NCBI RefSeq assembly: GCF_027595165.1
Contig: NZ_CP097291.1
Location: 2,232,001-2,296,000 of the forward strand
Source: Providencia sp. PROV188
GTDB taxonomy: Bacteria > Pseudomonadota > Gammaproteobacteria > Enterobacterales > Enterobacteriaceae
Reading direction: 5' to 3'
Length of the DNA: 64,000 bases
Shown here in pieces: positions 17,000-27,198 of this stretch; the stretch's first letter is position 1, and each line of letters starts with the position of its first letter. The notes below the pieces were generated by a model. It saw only the letters and a list, made by a program, of their open reading frames with translations. It did no database searches and was not told where the DNA came from. The position numbers were made by a program, and so were the translations under genes.

Positions 17000-19900
17000 A
17001 TATAAAATTGAATAAACCCGTAGTGAAGACATTTTCTTTCTTCATTTTTGTTGTCTTACTATGCCTTAGTGTTTGGTTCTATGGTGAACATTTTTACCTA
17101 GAAACAGAATTCAAAAAGTACATTGCGATCGGTATTATTATTTCTTCTAGTATTATTTATAGTGTCGTTCGATGGGGATTTCATCACAAAAAAATAGCAG
17201 ATCATCGTGAAGAAAATAAAGACACGGGCACTTACCCAGATAACGATAAAAAATCCATCCTCAATAACCAGAATTTATCCCCCATATTAGTAACCCTAAA
17301 ATCCCAATACGGCACTTTCTGGCATTCCAAAGTCTCCATTCAGCTCCTCCTTGGCTCCCACTCCGCCGTCGAAAAACTCGCTCCTAACCTGACGCAAGAA
17401 ATCTGGCAAGAGTGTGATGGAACCCTACTTATCTACGGTGGCGATATCGGGAGTTCCATCGATTCAGAGCGACTAGAAACCCTCAAACACCTACGCCGAC
17501 GTCGTCCGCTCGATGGCGTGATTTGGGTGACTGAAAACAGCATTTCATCTCAGCTTTTAGACAACAACGTCACTTTCACTAACCTCAATACCGCAACAGC
17601 CCACAATGCAGGGCGTGCAATCCAAAACCTCTTCCAAGAATTAGGTTGGCGTGCGCCAGTTTGGGTATGGAGTGTCAGTGACCAGCAATCCCTCAGCGCT
17701 GTTGAAACGCCCTCTATCCTCTGCATGACAGAGCAAAACATGCCAGCCGAGGCGCTATCCCCTAGCTTATTAAGCCTGATCCCCGCGCTCGTTATCAACG
17801 GAACTCAAGCGTTACTGCGAGAACAAAAACACACCTATCTGCTGGCTTTAGCACAATTTTTACAAAACGGTGGCAGCCAGCAGCTTGCAACCGCATTAGC
17901 CCCACTCAATACCCAATTACGTACACTGCCTTTTTCCGGCATTGCATTTAGCCCTTCTATCAATCCGTTGAATCAGCAACGTTTACCCAATAGTTGGCAC
18001 CCTGATACCCGCTGGAAAAGCTGGTTGAATGTGCAATCTGAACTAGCATCCGGTTTACAGCCTGCCTCTTTAGGCTTTGACAAAAAACGTCTCGTTCAAT
18101 ACGGTGCTGCTACTGCCATGACTTTGTGGGGCGCGGGCATGATCGTCTCTTACTTCGCCAATCGCCAGCTTATTGAAGAGAGCTACCAAAGCGCGAGTGT
18201 CGCCGCTAACAGCCAATTACCGGAAACTGAACGCCTCAAAGCCCAGTACGATTTTCAGCAAACCCTAGGCTTACTCAATCATCGCGAACAAACTTCTGTG
18301 CCTTTCTGGCTCCATTTTGGGCTAAACAGTAATCAACCACTATTAGCCCATTTATGGCCACTGTACCAACAAACGGTATTACCGCCTTTGCGTGATACCA
18401 TCGCTCAACAGTTGACTCAACAATTACAAGCCTATGCCCAGTTATCCCCTAACAGTGATGACCGTCGCCAAGCCACCCAAGGGGCGTATCAAAGCCTAAA
18501 AACCTACTTAATGATGAGTACCCCAGAGCGCATGGATCCGGCGTTTTTTACTGATAGCGTGCTCTCGACTCTCCCCGTCCCGCAAGGAATGAACGAAGGC
18601 GAATGGCAAACCCTCGGTAAAGAATTACTTATGTTCTATGCCCAACAGCTACCGAAGCACCCCGAATGGCAATTAACTGCCAACAATAACCTGATTAATC
18701 AAAGTCGCACTTTACTCATTCGACAAATTGGTCAACGCAGCGAAAGTGCCACGCTGTATCAAGAAGTATTATTACAAGCGCAGCATCAGTTCCCAGATAT
18801 GACCTTAGATGATATGACGGGCGATACCGATGCCAGCTTTTTATTCACCACGGATGAGTTTGTGTCGGGTATTTTTACCCGCAAAGCGTGGGAAGAGTCT
18901 ATTCAACCTGCCATCAAAAAAGTGGTTGAATCTCGCCGCAGTGAAATTGATTGGGTATTGAGTGATAGCCAGCATGAACTTAGCCAAGATATTTCGCATG
19001 ATGCACTTAAGCAGCAGCTTACTGAACGCTATTTTGCTGACTTTTCTGATAGCTGGTTAAACTTCCTCAATAGCCTGCAATGGCGCCATACTGAAAGTTT
19101 GTCTGATACTATTGACCAATTATCTTTGATGAGCGATGTGCGCCAGTCACCCGTCATTGCATTGATGAATACCGTGGCTTACCAAGGGAAAACCGGACGC
19201 CAGCAAGAAAAGCTCGCCGATTCCTTTATGAACTCCGCGAAAGACCTGCTCAATAAAGAACAGAAACCCGTCATTAGTCAGAAAGCCGACTTTACGGGTC
19301 CGCTTGAAGATACCTTTGCCCCTATTCTGAATTTTGTGGACCCGCAAGCCACCGCGCAAACAAGCGATAACCTCAGCCTACAAGCCTATCTCACCCGCAT
19401 AACCCGCGTGCGATTAAAACTTCAGCAAGTGGTTAATGCACCGGATCCGCAAGCGATGTCTCAATCCTTCGCGCAAAGTATTCTAGAAGGTAAAAATGTC
19501 GATTTCGCCGAAGCGCGGGATATGGGTAGTTTGATTGCCGCCAGCTTTGGGCAAGAGTGGCAAAGCTTTGGGGATGCGCTGTTAGTGGAGCCGATGACCC
19601 AAGCGTGGCAGCAATTACTCACACCAACCGCCCAAGGCATTAATAGCGAATGGCAAAATGCCATTGTCAGTGAATGGAACAACGCTTTCGGTGGACGCTA
19701 TCCGCTAAAAAATACCCAAAGCGATATCTCCTTACCGTTGATGGCGCAATATCTGCGCCCCGATAATGGTCGGATCCAACGCTTCTTAGAAACTCGCTTG
19801 CAAGGGGTTTTACGCAAAGAAGGCAACCATTGGGTACCCAATAGCACCAATGCCCAAGGTTTACGCTTTAACCCTGCCTTTTTAACTGCGCTAAATACCC

Positions 19901-20343
19901 TGACAGAGTTAGGCGATGTGGCCTTCGCGAACGGGGAAGCGCGTCTCTATTTTGAAATGCGTCCAGGCACCAGTAAAAATGTGATGCAAACCATATTGGT
20001 GATCGATAAACAAAATCTTACCTACGATAACCAATTCCCTGAATGGCAACGTTTTGTTTGGCCTGCCGATACCGTCGCGTCTGGCGCATCTTTAACCTGG
20101 ATGACCACGTCATCGGGTACCCGACTCTATGGCGATCATCGTGGTGTTTGGGGTTTGATCCGTTTACTCGAAACGGCCAACGTCGCGCCTTATGCGGGCA
20201 GCACTAGCAGCTATACCGTCTCGTGGGTAACACCCGATGGCATCTCTCTAAATTACCAACTACGCACCGAAATGGGTCAAGGCCCGCTGGCGCTATTAAA
20301 ACTGCGTAATTTCGTTTTACCTGAAAAAATCTTTTTGGATTAG
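16996..20343 (+). CDS. tssM: T6SS membrane-complex protein TssM (IcmF/VasK family)
   Basis: The 1115-residue core of the TssJLM trans-envelope complex. Two N-terminal helices (about residues 12-30 and 40-60) and a third near 366-390 (GAATAMTLWGAGMIVSYFA) precede a large periplasmic region ending in the conserved WPADTVASGASLTWMTTSSG beta domain. The usual P-loop site in the cytoplasmic part appears degenerate: residues 116-128 read QLLLGSHSAVEKL with no GKT/S, so NTP binding is doubtful. Composition changes from AT-rich to core-like at about 17,285, inside the gene. Confidence 0.95.
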   Translation: MNIKLNKPVVKTFSFFIFVVLLCLSVWFYGEHFYLETEFKKYIAIGIIISSSIIYSVVRWGFHHKKIADHREENKDTGTYPDNDKKSILNNQNLSPILVTLKSQYGTFWHSKVSIQLLLGSHSAVEKLAPNLTQEIWQECDGTLLIYGGDIGSSIDSERLETLKHLRRRRPLDGVIWVTENSISSQLLDNNVTFTNLNTATAHNAGRAIQNLFQELGWRAPVWVWSVSDQQSLSAVETPSILCMTEQNMPAEALSPSLLSLIPALVINGTQALLREQKHTYLLALAQFLQNGGSQQLATALAPLNTQLRTLPFSGIAFSPSINPLNQQRLPNSWHPDTRWKSWLNVQSELASGLQPASLGFDKKRLVQYGAATAMTLWGAGMIVSYFANRQLIEESYQSASVAANSQLPETERLKAQYDFQQTLGLLNHREQTSVPFWLHFGLNSNQPLLAHLWPLYQQTVLPPLRDTIAQQLTQQLQAYAQLSPNSDDRRQATQGAYQSLKTYLMMSTPERMDPAFFTDSVLSTLPVPQGMNEGEWQTLGKELLMFYAQQLPKHPEWQLTANNNLINQSRTLLIRQIGQRSESATLYQEVLLQAQHQFPDMTLDDMTGDTDASFLFTTDEFVSGIFTRKAWEESIQPAIKKVVESRRSEIDWVLSDSQHELSQDISHDALKQQLTERYFADFSDSWLNFLNSLQWRHTESLSDTIDQLSLMSDVRQSPVIALMNTVAYQGKTGRQQEKLADSFMNSAKDLLNKEQKPVISQKADFTGPLEDTFAPILNFVDPQATAQTSDNLSLQAYLTRITRVRLKLQQVVNAPDPQAMSQSFAQSILEGKNVDFAEARDMGSLIAASFGQEWQSFGDALLVEPMTQAWQQLLTPTAQGINSEWQNAIVSEWNNAFGGRYPLKNTQSDISLPLMAQYLRPDNGRIQRFLETRLQGVLRKEGNHWVPNSTNAQGLRFNPAFLTALNTLTELGDVAFANGEARLYFEMRPGTSKNVMQTILVIDKQNLTYDNQFPEWQRFVWPADTVASGASLTWMTTSSGTRLYGDHRGVWGLIRLLETANVAPYAGSTSSYTVSWVTPDGISLNYQLRTEMGQGPLALLKLRNFVLPEKIFLD

Positions 20344-20363
20344 CCATCGATAGGACATCACCT

Positions 20364-21974
20364 ATGCCTTTATTAACTGCCTTGCGCACCGCTTGCTTTA
20401 CTGGAAATCCGCTTGCTGCTAACCAGCTTGTTGAGCAACAAGTGGCACTATGGGAGCGCTGGCTACTGCCCATTACAGCTGAAAATCCAATGGGGGATGA
20501 CCCCGGTTATGACGATGACTTCGAACGCATGAAAGAAGAAGTCAACAAACTCTCTGGGTCAGACACTGAATTAATTTGTGCTCTTGCCGAGAACCTCCTG
20601 ACCAACGTCTGCAAAGATGCGCGAGTTATCACTTACTATATTTGGGCGCGTTTGCATCGCGAAGGGGAAACAGGGTTAGCCGATGGGCTCGGTCTACTCA
20701 CAGGATTACTACATCGCTACCATGACAGCCTACTACCTTCGCGCCCAAATAGCCGAAAAGCCGCCATCGAATGGCTGGCGGGTCAACGTGTCATCGACAG
20801 CTTATCCCTCTACCCTGAGGTGGATAGCAACGAATTTTCCCGCATTGTGGCACTACTTAGCGCGATCGTGGATGAGTTTAATACGTGGGATGAAGCAAGC
20901 CGCCCTAACCTTGCCCCCCTCTTACGAGCTTTAGAAAATCGGCTCGCCCAATCCGGTGGGGCTGATAGCGTCATCCCGCAAAATATCAAAGCGTCGGAAA
21001 ATGTCGCGACAAAGCAAACGGCCTCGGGGATCAGCCCTATCGCCCCCATACAATCAGGTCGTGAGCTGCTCGACCAAGCCAAAGTGCTTGCCAATTATTT
21101 GCGTAATCAACCCAACGGCTGGCTGTCGGGTCACCGGCTGATGAAATCTGTCCGTTGGGATACCCTGCACCAATCGCCACCACAGAACCAGCATGGTTGC
21201 ACACGTTTAGCCCCACCGCGCTCGGATGCGAAAGCCCAATTAAAACGTTTATATCTGCAACAAAACTGGTTGGAGCTCACCGAACAAGCCGACCGCCTAT
21301 TTGCTGAAGGCGTTAACCATTTTTGGTTAGATGTTCAATGGTACCTACACCAAGCGCTCAGTAAATCTCCCGCGCCTTGGAACGGTTGGGCAGACGTTAT
21401 TGCCTCGGATTTAAAACAATTTTTATTGCGCCTACCCGGGTTAGAAAATCTCGCATGGGAAGATGGCACCCCCTTTGCTGATGAAGTGACCCTCGCGTGG
21501 ATCAAACAACAGATTCTGGAAGATAACATTCAGTCTCTGCACTCTATGCCAGTTCAAGGCGCGGATGACGATGATAACGGCTCGATATTTGCCTTAGAGC
21601 AAGAAGCATTAACGCAAGCCGATACCGAAGGGGTAGAAGCCGCCTTAGCATGGTTAATGTCTCGCCCGAATATTCAGACCACCCGCCAAAAATGGCTATT
21701 GCAATTGGTAATGGCAAGAGTGGCAGAGCAATTTGCCCGTCATGATTTGGCGCTGAACTTATTGCGTGAATTAGACAATCGCGCTGAACACATGCAACTG
21801 GCTGATTGGGAACCGCATTCCCTGTTTGAAGTCAAAGCCCGCCAATTACAACTTCTGCGCGGTAAAGCGCAACGTAACACACCGGATAAGGCCGAGTTAC
21901 ATCACCAAATGTCTGAGTTATTGGCTCAATTGACTCGCTTAGATCCTGTCCGAGCGCTAGTACTCTACCCTTAA
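20364..21974 (+). CDS. tssA: T6SS tail-assembly protein TssA (ImpA-N domain)
   Basis: The 536-residue TssA-class protein is known to prime or cap tail polymerisation. The N-terminal half holds the ImpA-N domain, with GDDPGYDDDFERMKEEVNKL near residues 44-63 and LADGLGLLTGLLHRYHDSLL near 105-124. A linker rich in Ser/Thr/Ala (about 205-235) separates it from a helical C-terminal domain. The start at 20,364 follows TAGGA at 20,350-20,354. It lies 20 bases after tssM and 23 before the tssF start. No transmembrane helix is seen, unlike the second ImpA-N gene at 25,825. Confidence 0.92.
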   Translation: MPLLTALRTACFTGNPLAANQLVEQQVALWERWLLPITAENPMGDDPGYDDDFERMKEEVNKLSGSDTELICALAENLLTNVCKDARVITYYIWARLHREGETGLADGLGLLTGLLHRYHDSLLPSRPNSRKAAIEWLAGQRVIDSLSLYPEVDSNEFSRIVALLSAIVDEFNTWDEASRPNLAPLLRALENRLAQSGGADSVIPQNIKASENVATKQTASGISPIAPIQSGRELLDQAKVLANYLRNQPNGWLSGHRLMKSVRWDTLHQSPPQNQHGCTRLAPPRSDAKAQLKRLYLQQNWLELTEQADRLFAEGVNHFWLDVQWYLHQALSKSPAPWNGWADVIASDLKQFLLRLPGLENLAWEDGTPFADEVTLAWIKQQILEDNIQSLHSMPVQGADDDDNGSIFALEQEALTQADTEGVEAALAWLMSRPNIQTTRQKWLLQLVMARVAEQFARHDLALNLLRELDNRAEHMQLADWEPHSLFEVKARQLQLLRGKAQRNTPDKAELHHQMSELLAQLTRLDPVRALVLYP

Positions 21975-21997
21975 ATTAATCAGTGAGAGTGATACGA

Positions 21998-23749
21998 ATG
22001 GATGATTTAACCCTTCGCTATTATGATGCAGAAATGCGCTATCTACGCGAAGCTGCGAAAGAGTTCGCCCAAGCTCATCCCGACCGGGCGGCACTATTAG
22101 ATTTAGATAAAGCCGGCATTCCCGACCCTTTTGTTGAGCGACTATTTGAAGGTTTTGCCTTTTCGATGGGGCAACTTCGCCAAAAGATTGATGATGATTT
22201 ACCTGAATTAACGGAAGGATTGGTCAGCCTACTCTGGCCTCATTATTTACAAACCATCCCTTCACTGTCCGTGGTTGAACTCGCACCGGATATTCACGAT
22301 ATGAAATTATCGTCGGTGATCCCTGCCAATTTTGAAGTGCTTTCACGCCCGATTGGCGAAAAGAAAACCGTTTGTCGTTACCGCACCACGCGGGATTTAA
22401 CCTTAAATCCCATTGCGCTATCCACAGTGAATTTAACCACTGAGCCTGATGGACGTTCCGTGATCCGATTACGCTTCGATTGTGCAAAACTGGTCGATTG
22501 GAAACAGAGTCCTCTTGGGACTATTTCCTTTTATTTGGCGGGTGACGTTCCAACCACTTACGCCCTGCATCTGGCTCTCACTAAACATGTCGCGGCGACC
22601 TATATCCGTTTACCGTCATCCCCTGACCGCGTTCGTTTGCCGCTGTGGTTTTCCCCTGGGGGATTTGCTGAAGAAGATCAATTGTGGCCCAAAGGAGATA
22701 GTACCTTTAGTGGCTACCAGCTATTGCTAGAGTATTTTTCTTTTCGAGAAAAGTTTTTCTTCGTCAATTTAAACGGGCTTGAAGAGATTCAATTGCCCGA
22801 AGGATTAAGTTACTTTGAGCTGGAGATTGTGCTCGATACCTTGTGGGATAGCGACATTCCATTAAGTCACGATAACCTAAAATTGCACAGCGTTCCGGTG
22901 ATCAACTTATTCAATATTGAAGCTGATCCACTCACCGTTAACGGGTTAGAAAGTGAATATTTACTGCGTCCCCGCCGTCTACAAGATGGACACACCGAAA
23001 TTTATGCTGTCGATACGGTTCATGGAACAAGGCGAGGTGAACACATTCACTATGTTCCATTCAGCAGCTTTCGCCATCGAGGCGGTATGTTGCGACGCAA
23101 TGCACCAGAACACTACTACCACACTCGCGTTAAGCGCGGGGTCAGCGGGTTACATGATACATGGCTGATTTTAGGGGGAGAACGCGAACAGCCGACCGCT
23201 GCTCTTGAAAGTGAAACCTTATCTTTGCAATTAACCGGCACTAACGGGCAACTTCCACGCAAAGCGCTGCAAAGTACATTGCTCGACAGAACCGAAGAAA
23301 CGCTACAAACCCAATTGCAGGTTCGCAATTTATGCAAGCCAACCCTGCCTTGCTATCCCCCAGCAGAAGACCGATTTCATTGGCGCGTTCTCAGCCACCT
23401 TGGCGCCAGCTTCCTCAATATGATGGACAACGTAGAGGTATTGCGCGGCACATTGGCACTCTATGACTGGCGAGAGGATGATTTAAACAGCCGCAAACTC
23501 GATGCCATGATCCACGTTGAACAGCACCTTATTGAGCGTTTCGAAAAAGGCTTTTTACAGCGCGGTATTGCCATCGATATCACTCTTGATAGCAACGGAT
23601 TTAACGGTGAAGGGGATATTCATCTCTTTGGTGAAATGCTCAACCGCTTTTTCGCACTGTATACCGACGTGCATCTATTTAACCAATTGACTCTCCATAT
23701 TTTACCAACAGGAAATAACCTCACATGGACAGAGAACCATCCTCAGTAA
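21998..23749 (+). CDS. tssF: T6SS baseplate protein TssF
   Basis: Baseplate wedge subunit, about 583 residues. The N-terminus MDDLTLRYYDAEMRYLREAA and the following FAQAHPDRAALLDL and DPFVERLFEGFAF segments are diagnostic. The start ATG at 21,998 is preceded by GAGAG about 8 bases upstream. An in-frame GTG at 21,983 is weaker. The 3' end overlaps tssG by 25 bases. TssF and TssG are known to form the wedge complex with TssE and TssK. Confidence 0.95.
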   Translation: MDDLTLRYYDAEMRYLREAAKEFAQAHPDRAALLDLDKAGIPDPFVERLFEGFAFSMGQLRQKIDDDLPELTEGLVSLLWPHYLQTIPSLSVVELAPDIHDMKLSSVIPANFEVLSRPIGEKKTVCRYRTTRDLTLNPIALSTVNLTTEPDGRSVIRLRFDCAKLVDWKQSPLGTISFYLAGDVPTTYALHLALTKHVAATYIRLPSSPDRVRLPLWFSPGGFAEEDQLWPKGDSTFSGYQLLLEYFSFREKFFFVNLNGLEEIQLPEGLSYFELEIVLDTLWDSDIPLSHDNLKLHSVPVINLFNIEADPLTVNGLESEYLLRPRRLQDGHTEIYAVDTVHGTRRGEHIHYVPFSSFRHRGGMLRRNAPEHYYHTRVKRGVSGLHDTWLILGGEREQPTAALESETLSLQLTGTNGQLPRKALQSTLLDRTEETLQTQLQVRNLCKPTLPCYPPAEDRFHWRVLSHLGASFLNMMDNVEVLRGTLALYDWREDDLNSRKLDAMIHVEQHLIERFEKGFLQRGIAIDITLDSNGFNGEGDIHLFGEMLNRFFALYTDVHLFNQLTLHILPTGNNLTWTENHPQ

Positions 23750-24816
23750 ATCAGCTTTTTGATGCGCTAGGGGAGCGTCTACCACTGGTTAACTTCTATC
23801 GGTTTTGCCAACTGCTAGAACAGAGTAATAAACAGCGCCCGCCACTTGGTAGCACCCAAGACCCGAAAACAGATGTTATCCGGTTTCGTCCCCATCGTGG
23901 GATGGGTTTTCCTGTCACCGAAATTAAAGGCATCGACATTGAAGACCGCTACCGAGATAGCAACACACCCAGTATTCGAACTACCTTTTTAGGGTTATAT
24001 GGTGTCACATCACCGTTACCCACCGCCTACCTCGATGACATCGCACAACAGCGGGAAGGAACCGAATCGCTCACGGACTTCTTGGATATTTTTAACCATC
24101 GGCTCACGACGCAGTTTTACCGTATTTGGCGAAAATATTCCTATCCAGCAACTTTTTCCGCAGGTGGCGAAGATGAAACATCCCAGTATTTGTATGGGTT
24201 AATTGGCTTGGGGATCCCCGGCACTGCTCAACATGTGCAAGCGCCTTTATCCCGCTTTCTCGCCTTACTGGGCACGTTACGTTTTCCAACCCGCACCGCA
24301 GAAGGCGTTGTGTCACTCGTAAAATTACTCGCGCCTGACACTCATGTGAAAATCAAACCCCATGACCCGCGGCGTATCGAGCAAACAACTCAAACAGGGC
24401 TGTCGTGCAAAACCCCAATGACCTTAACCAATAAGCCCGTTTTAGGTCAGTATTCTACCGATGTAAACAGCCAAATTTTGATTACCTTACGGACAGATAA
24501 CTTTGATGAAGCCCGCAATTGGCTGCCTGACGGACAGCTGTATCAAGATTTAATGGCGCTATTGCATGTTTACCTAGGGTCAAGAGTCAATGCCCGTCTT
24601 TGTCTTAAATTACCCAGAAAGTTGCTCCCTAACGCAACGTTAAGCTCGCAATCTCACCAAGGTGTTCAGCTGGGACGGACCGCCGCGATGGGCACATTGG
24701 CGCCTAATGTCGCTCTCCGCGAACACATTATTACCTTAAATCTGGGGCGCTATCAGCGATTATCGGCAACATCACACTCTACGCCGCCCTCACATTACGC
24801 TAATTATCGATTCTGA
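23725..24816 (+). CDS. tssG: T6SS baseplate protein TssG
   Basis: The 363-residue partner of TssF. Family features include the early NFYRFCQLLEQ, the IRFRPHRGMGFPVTEI block near residues 48-64, SPLPTAYLDDI, and the central DFLDIFNHRLTTQFYRIWRKY segment. The gene starts within the end of tssF (25-base overlap) and is followed after 15 bases by tssJ. Length and motifs are normal for the family. Confidence 0.95.
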   Translation: MDREPSSVNQLFDALGERLPLVNFYRFCQLLEQSNKQRPPLGSTQDPKTDVIRFRPHRGMGFPVTEIKGIDIEDRYRDSNTPSIRTTFLGLYGVTSPLPTAYLDDIAQQREGTESLTDFLDIFNHRLTTQFYRIWRKYSYPATFSAGGEDETSQYLYGLIGLGIPGTAQHVQAPLSRFLALLGTLRFPTRTAEGVVSLVKLLAPDTHVKIKPHDPRRIEQTTQTGLSCKTPMTLTNKPVLGQYSTDVNSQILITLRTDNFDEARNWLPDGQLYQDLMALLHVYLGSRVNARLCLKLPRKLLPNATLSSQSHQGVQLGRTAAMGTLAPNVALREHIITLNLGRYQRLSATSHSTPPSHYANYRF

Positions 24817-24831
24817 TTCCGGGACTCTCCT

Positions 24832-25371
24832 ATGAAACACATCCCTTTATTGCCATTTTGCGGCAAAACATTGGTGCTTCTGACTGCATTAAACCTCACT
24901 GGATGCGGGCTCACTCAAATGGTCAGCGATGGCACTCGCAGTGCAGCAAGCGCGATATTTTATAAGCAAGTGAAAGTCGTCCATCTTGATTTCGTGGCAC
25001 GTGAAGCGCTCAATACCGATGATACAGGCGCATCGCTGTCCACCATCATTCGTGTATATCAATTGAAAGATACTGAAAGCTTTGATGAGAGTGACTACGC
25101 ATCGTTATTTGCCAAAGATAGCCAAGTACTAAAATCCTCTCTCGTGGTACAAAAAGATTTACGCATTCGCCCGGGTGAGTCGATTTCCCTTGATATGCCC
25201 CTTGAAGACGGCGCTGAATTTGTTGCCATCGCCGTGATGTTCCATCACCCAGACCTTATCACCGATGACTGGCGCGTAGTGATCCCCAAAAAGCGGTTAC
25301 TACCGGATGACCCACGCTTACTCACCCTTGCTGATAACTCCATGACCTTAAAACCACTTGGAGAAAAATAG
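24832..25371 (+). CDS. tssJ: T6SS outer-membrane lipoprotein TssJ
   Basis: The 179-residue lipoprotein has a signal peptide and lipobox LTGC with Cys25. It is the outer-membrane part of the TssJLM complex and contacts the TssM C-terminus. The mature part has the expected beta-sandwich pattern: TIIRVYQLKDTESFDESDYA, a conserved family block, then IRPGESISLDMPLEDGAEFV. The start has CTCTCC rather than a strong purine box upstream. It is followed by tssE with a 1-base gap. Confidence 0.94.
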   Translation: MKHIPLLPFCGKTLVLLTALNLTGCGLTQMVSDGTRSAASAIFYKQVKVVHLDFVAREALNTDDTGASLSTIIRVYQLKDTESFDESDYASLFAKDSQVLKSSLVVQKDLRIRPGESISLDMPLEDGAEFVAIAVMFHHPDLITDDWRVVIPKKRLLPDDPRLLTLADNSMTLKPLGEK

Positions 25372-25372
25372 C

Positions 25373-25801
25373 ATGTCCCAGCCTTCATTATATGAAATGT
25401 TGACGGGGTATTTTGCGGGAGGATTGGATATTGATGCTATCCCAGAACATGACCAAGTGATGGTCTCTGTGATGGACAATATTCGCCGCATTCTCAACGC
25501 CAGAGCGGGTAGTATCGAGCATCTTCCCGACTACGGGCTACCTGATATGAGTAAAATGATCCAAGGTCTCCCCGGCACTGCTCACAATATGATGACCATT
25601 TTATCGGCAACGTTACTCAAGTATGAGCCCCGCATCAAATCACTCTCTTTAGTGTTATTACCGCAAAACAGCTTTGGGGCACTCCATTACGCCCTTGAGG
25701 TTGAATTACATGAGCAAGGTTTGATCCGTTATGGCACTGAATTTATGCCGGATGGGCGCATTCTCGTACACCATCTAAAAAAACAATTCGATACGATTTA
25801 A
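25373..25801 (+). CDS. tssE: T6SS baseplate protein TssE (gp25-like)
   Basis: A 142-residue baseplate wedge protein homologous to phage gp25. Typical parts are NIRRILNARAGSIEHLPDYG followed by LPDMSKMIQGLPG, with the E of the conserved EPR motif in YEPRIKSL near residues 88-95. The ATG at 25,373 is preceded by GGAG at about 25,360-25,363. An in-frame TTG at 25,358 lies inside tssJ and is less likely. Confidence 0.93.
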   Translation: MSQPSLYEMLTGYFAGGLDIDAIPEHDQVMVSVMDNIRRILNARAGSIEHLPDYGLPDMSKMIQGLPGTAHNMMTILSATLLKYEPRIKSLSLVLLPQNSFGALHYALEVELHEQGLIRYGTEFMPDGRILVHHLKKQFDTI

Positions 25802-25824
25802 ACTGACGACTGCGTGAGAAGACT

Positions 25825-27171
25825 ATGAACCCAGATTTAAACACATTGCGCCTTGGTGGCGACCCGCGCACGCTGGCTGATTTTGCCGCGCTCAAAGAAG
25901 AATTAAATAAACGCTTTCACCCCGCCCGCCCAGATGTAGACTGGGCGCGCGCTCATGGGCTATGTTTGTCCTTATTCAACCAAAACGGCGCTGATTTACA
26001 AACTTGCGCATGGTTTACCCTGATCCGCCAGCATCAAAATGGCATCGCGGGATTAAACGAAGGCTTATCTTTACTTCAACATTTACTGAGCCGCCACTGG
26101 CAAGGATTATGGCCACAACAGACCCATGCCCGGGTTGAGATCCTCGCTACGCTGAGCCAACAACTCATGACAGGGTTACGCGCCCATGCACCTGTTTATG
26201 CAGACCTGCCAGCTCTGTATCAGACTGAAGCAACGCTAAACCAAATTGGACAGTTGCTACAAACATTAGAGCTCAAACACCTCACTCAGCTGGAACGACT
26301 GCAAAACTTGCTCACCACTCAAGCCAAGCAGCTCGAAAATACTGATGTTCCCGACAGTGGTTTTATTCCACCAACGCCGCTGCAATTGCCAAAAACTGCG
26401 CCATCGTCATTTCATGCCCGTACCGCAGCAACGCCAATTTCCATCAAGGCCAATGCCACTATCAGCACACCAACACCGACCAAGCCTTCTTACCGCAAAG
26501 GCATTTGTGTGGGTATGGCTTTCGGTATTGTGCTCACAGGCGCGCTGTGTGCAGGAACTTTGTATGTGTTACACCCACAAATCAATAACCACGTTTTAGC
26601 GCAAGCGCTACCCCAATTACCTGACTTTACGCCGAATATTGCCTCAATTCTTGAGCAACAATTGCAGCCTAATGCCGCACAACCGAATAGTTTTTCTCCT
26701 GAAAAACTCAAGATAATCGATAACTACCTCGTGGAATTAGAGTCCGTCTCCCCAATTTGGTCTCAGCAGTATGGATTAAACATGGTGAGTTACCTCACTA
26801 AACAATATGGTGACCGGCAAGAAGTCAGCGCATTTAACGATAAATGGCAGCAAAATATGCAAATTAATGCGCTATCTAACGATAAATTACAACAGTGGTC
26901 TGAAGGGATGGCAGAGTTAAATAATCTCAGTACGCGCTTAGACAGTCTTGATGGTAAACCTCGCAGCTATATCACGGGGTCTGAATTAAAAACCATTATT
27001 TTCAATGCCCGCCAGCATTTTAATCAAAGCGTTCCGTTAGAAGAAGAATTGCGTCGTCTTGAGCAACTTCAAACCCAAGGCTCCGTCCCTGAGTCTGAAT
27101 ACCAACGGATTGATAACCATTTTAAACAGCTACTCAATCGCTATGCGTTGATAAGACAAAGCGAAAAATAA
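25825..27171 (+). CDS. ImpA-N/VasL-domain T6SS protein, TagA-like
   Basis: The 448-residue protein has an N-terminal ImpA-N domain (SLFNQNGADLQTCAWFTLIR and the LNEGLSLLQHLLSRHWQGLW segment near residues 76-95), a Thr/Pro-rich linker, one transmembrane helix near 226-248 (VGMAFGIVLTGALCAGTLYV) and a helical VasL-type C-terminus. That layout matches TagA-class proteins, which are known in E. coli to anchor the distal end of the tail at the opposite membrane. It is the last gene of the locus. tagA is a likely name, but VasL/TssA-like labels are also used. Confidence 0.85.
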   Translation: MNPDLNTLRLGGDPRTLADFAALKEELNKRFHPARPDVDWARAHGLCLSLFNQNGADLQTCAWFTLIRQHQNGIAGLNEGLSLLQHLLSRHWQGLWPQQTHARVEILATLSQQLMTGLRAHAPVYADLPALYQTEATLNQIGQLLQTLELKHLTQLERLQNLLTTQAKQLENTDVPDSGFIPPTPLQLPKTAPSSFHARTAATPISIKANATISTPTPTKPSYRKGICVGMAFGIVLTGALCAGTLYVLHPQINNHVLAQALPQLPDFTPNIASILEQQLQPNAAQPNSFSPEKLKIIDNYLVELESVSPIWSQQYGLNMVSYLTKQYGDRQEVSAFNDKWQQNMQINALSNDKLQQWSEGMAELNNLSTRLDSLDGKPRSYITGSELKTIIFNARQHFNQSVPLEEELRRLEQLQTQGSVPESEYQRIDNHFKQLLNRYALIRQSEK

Positions 27172-27198
27172 ACCTATTTATTCCGAAGTAATACCTGT

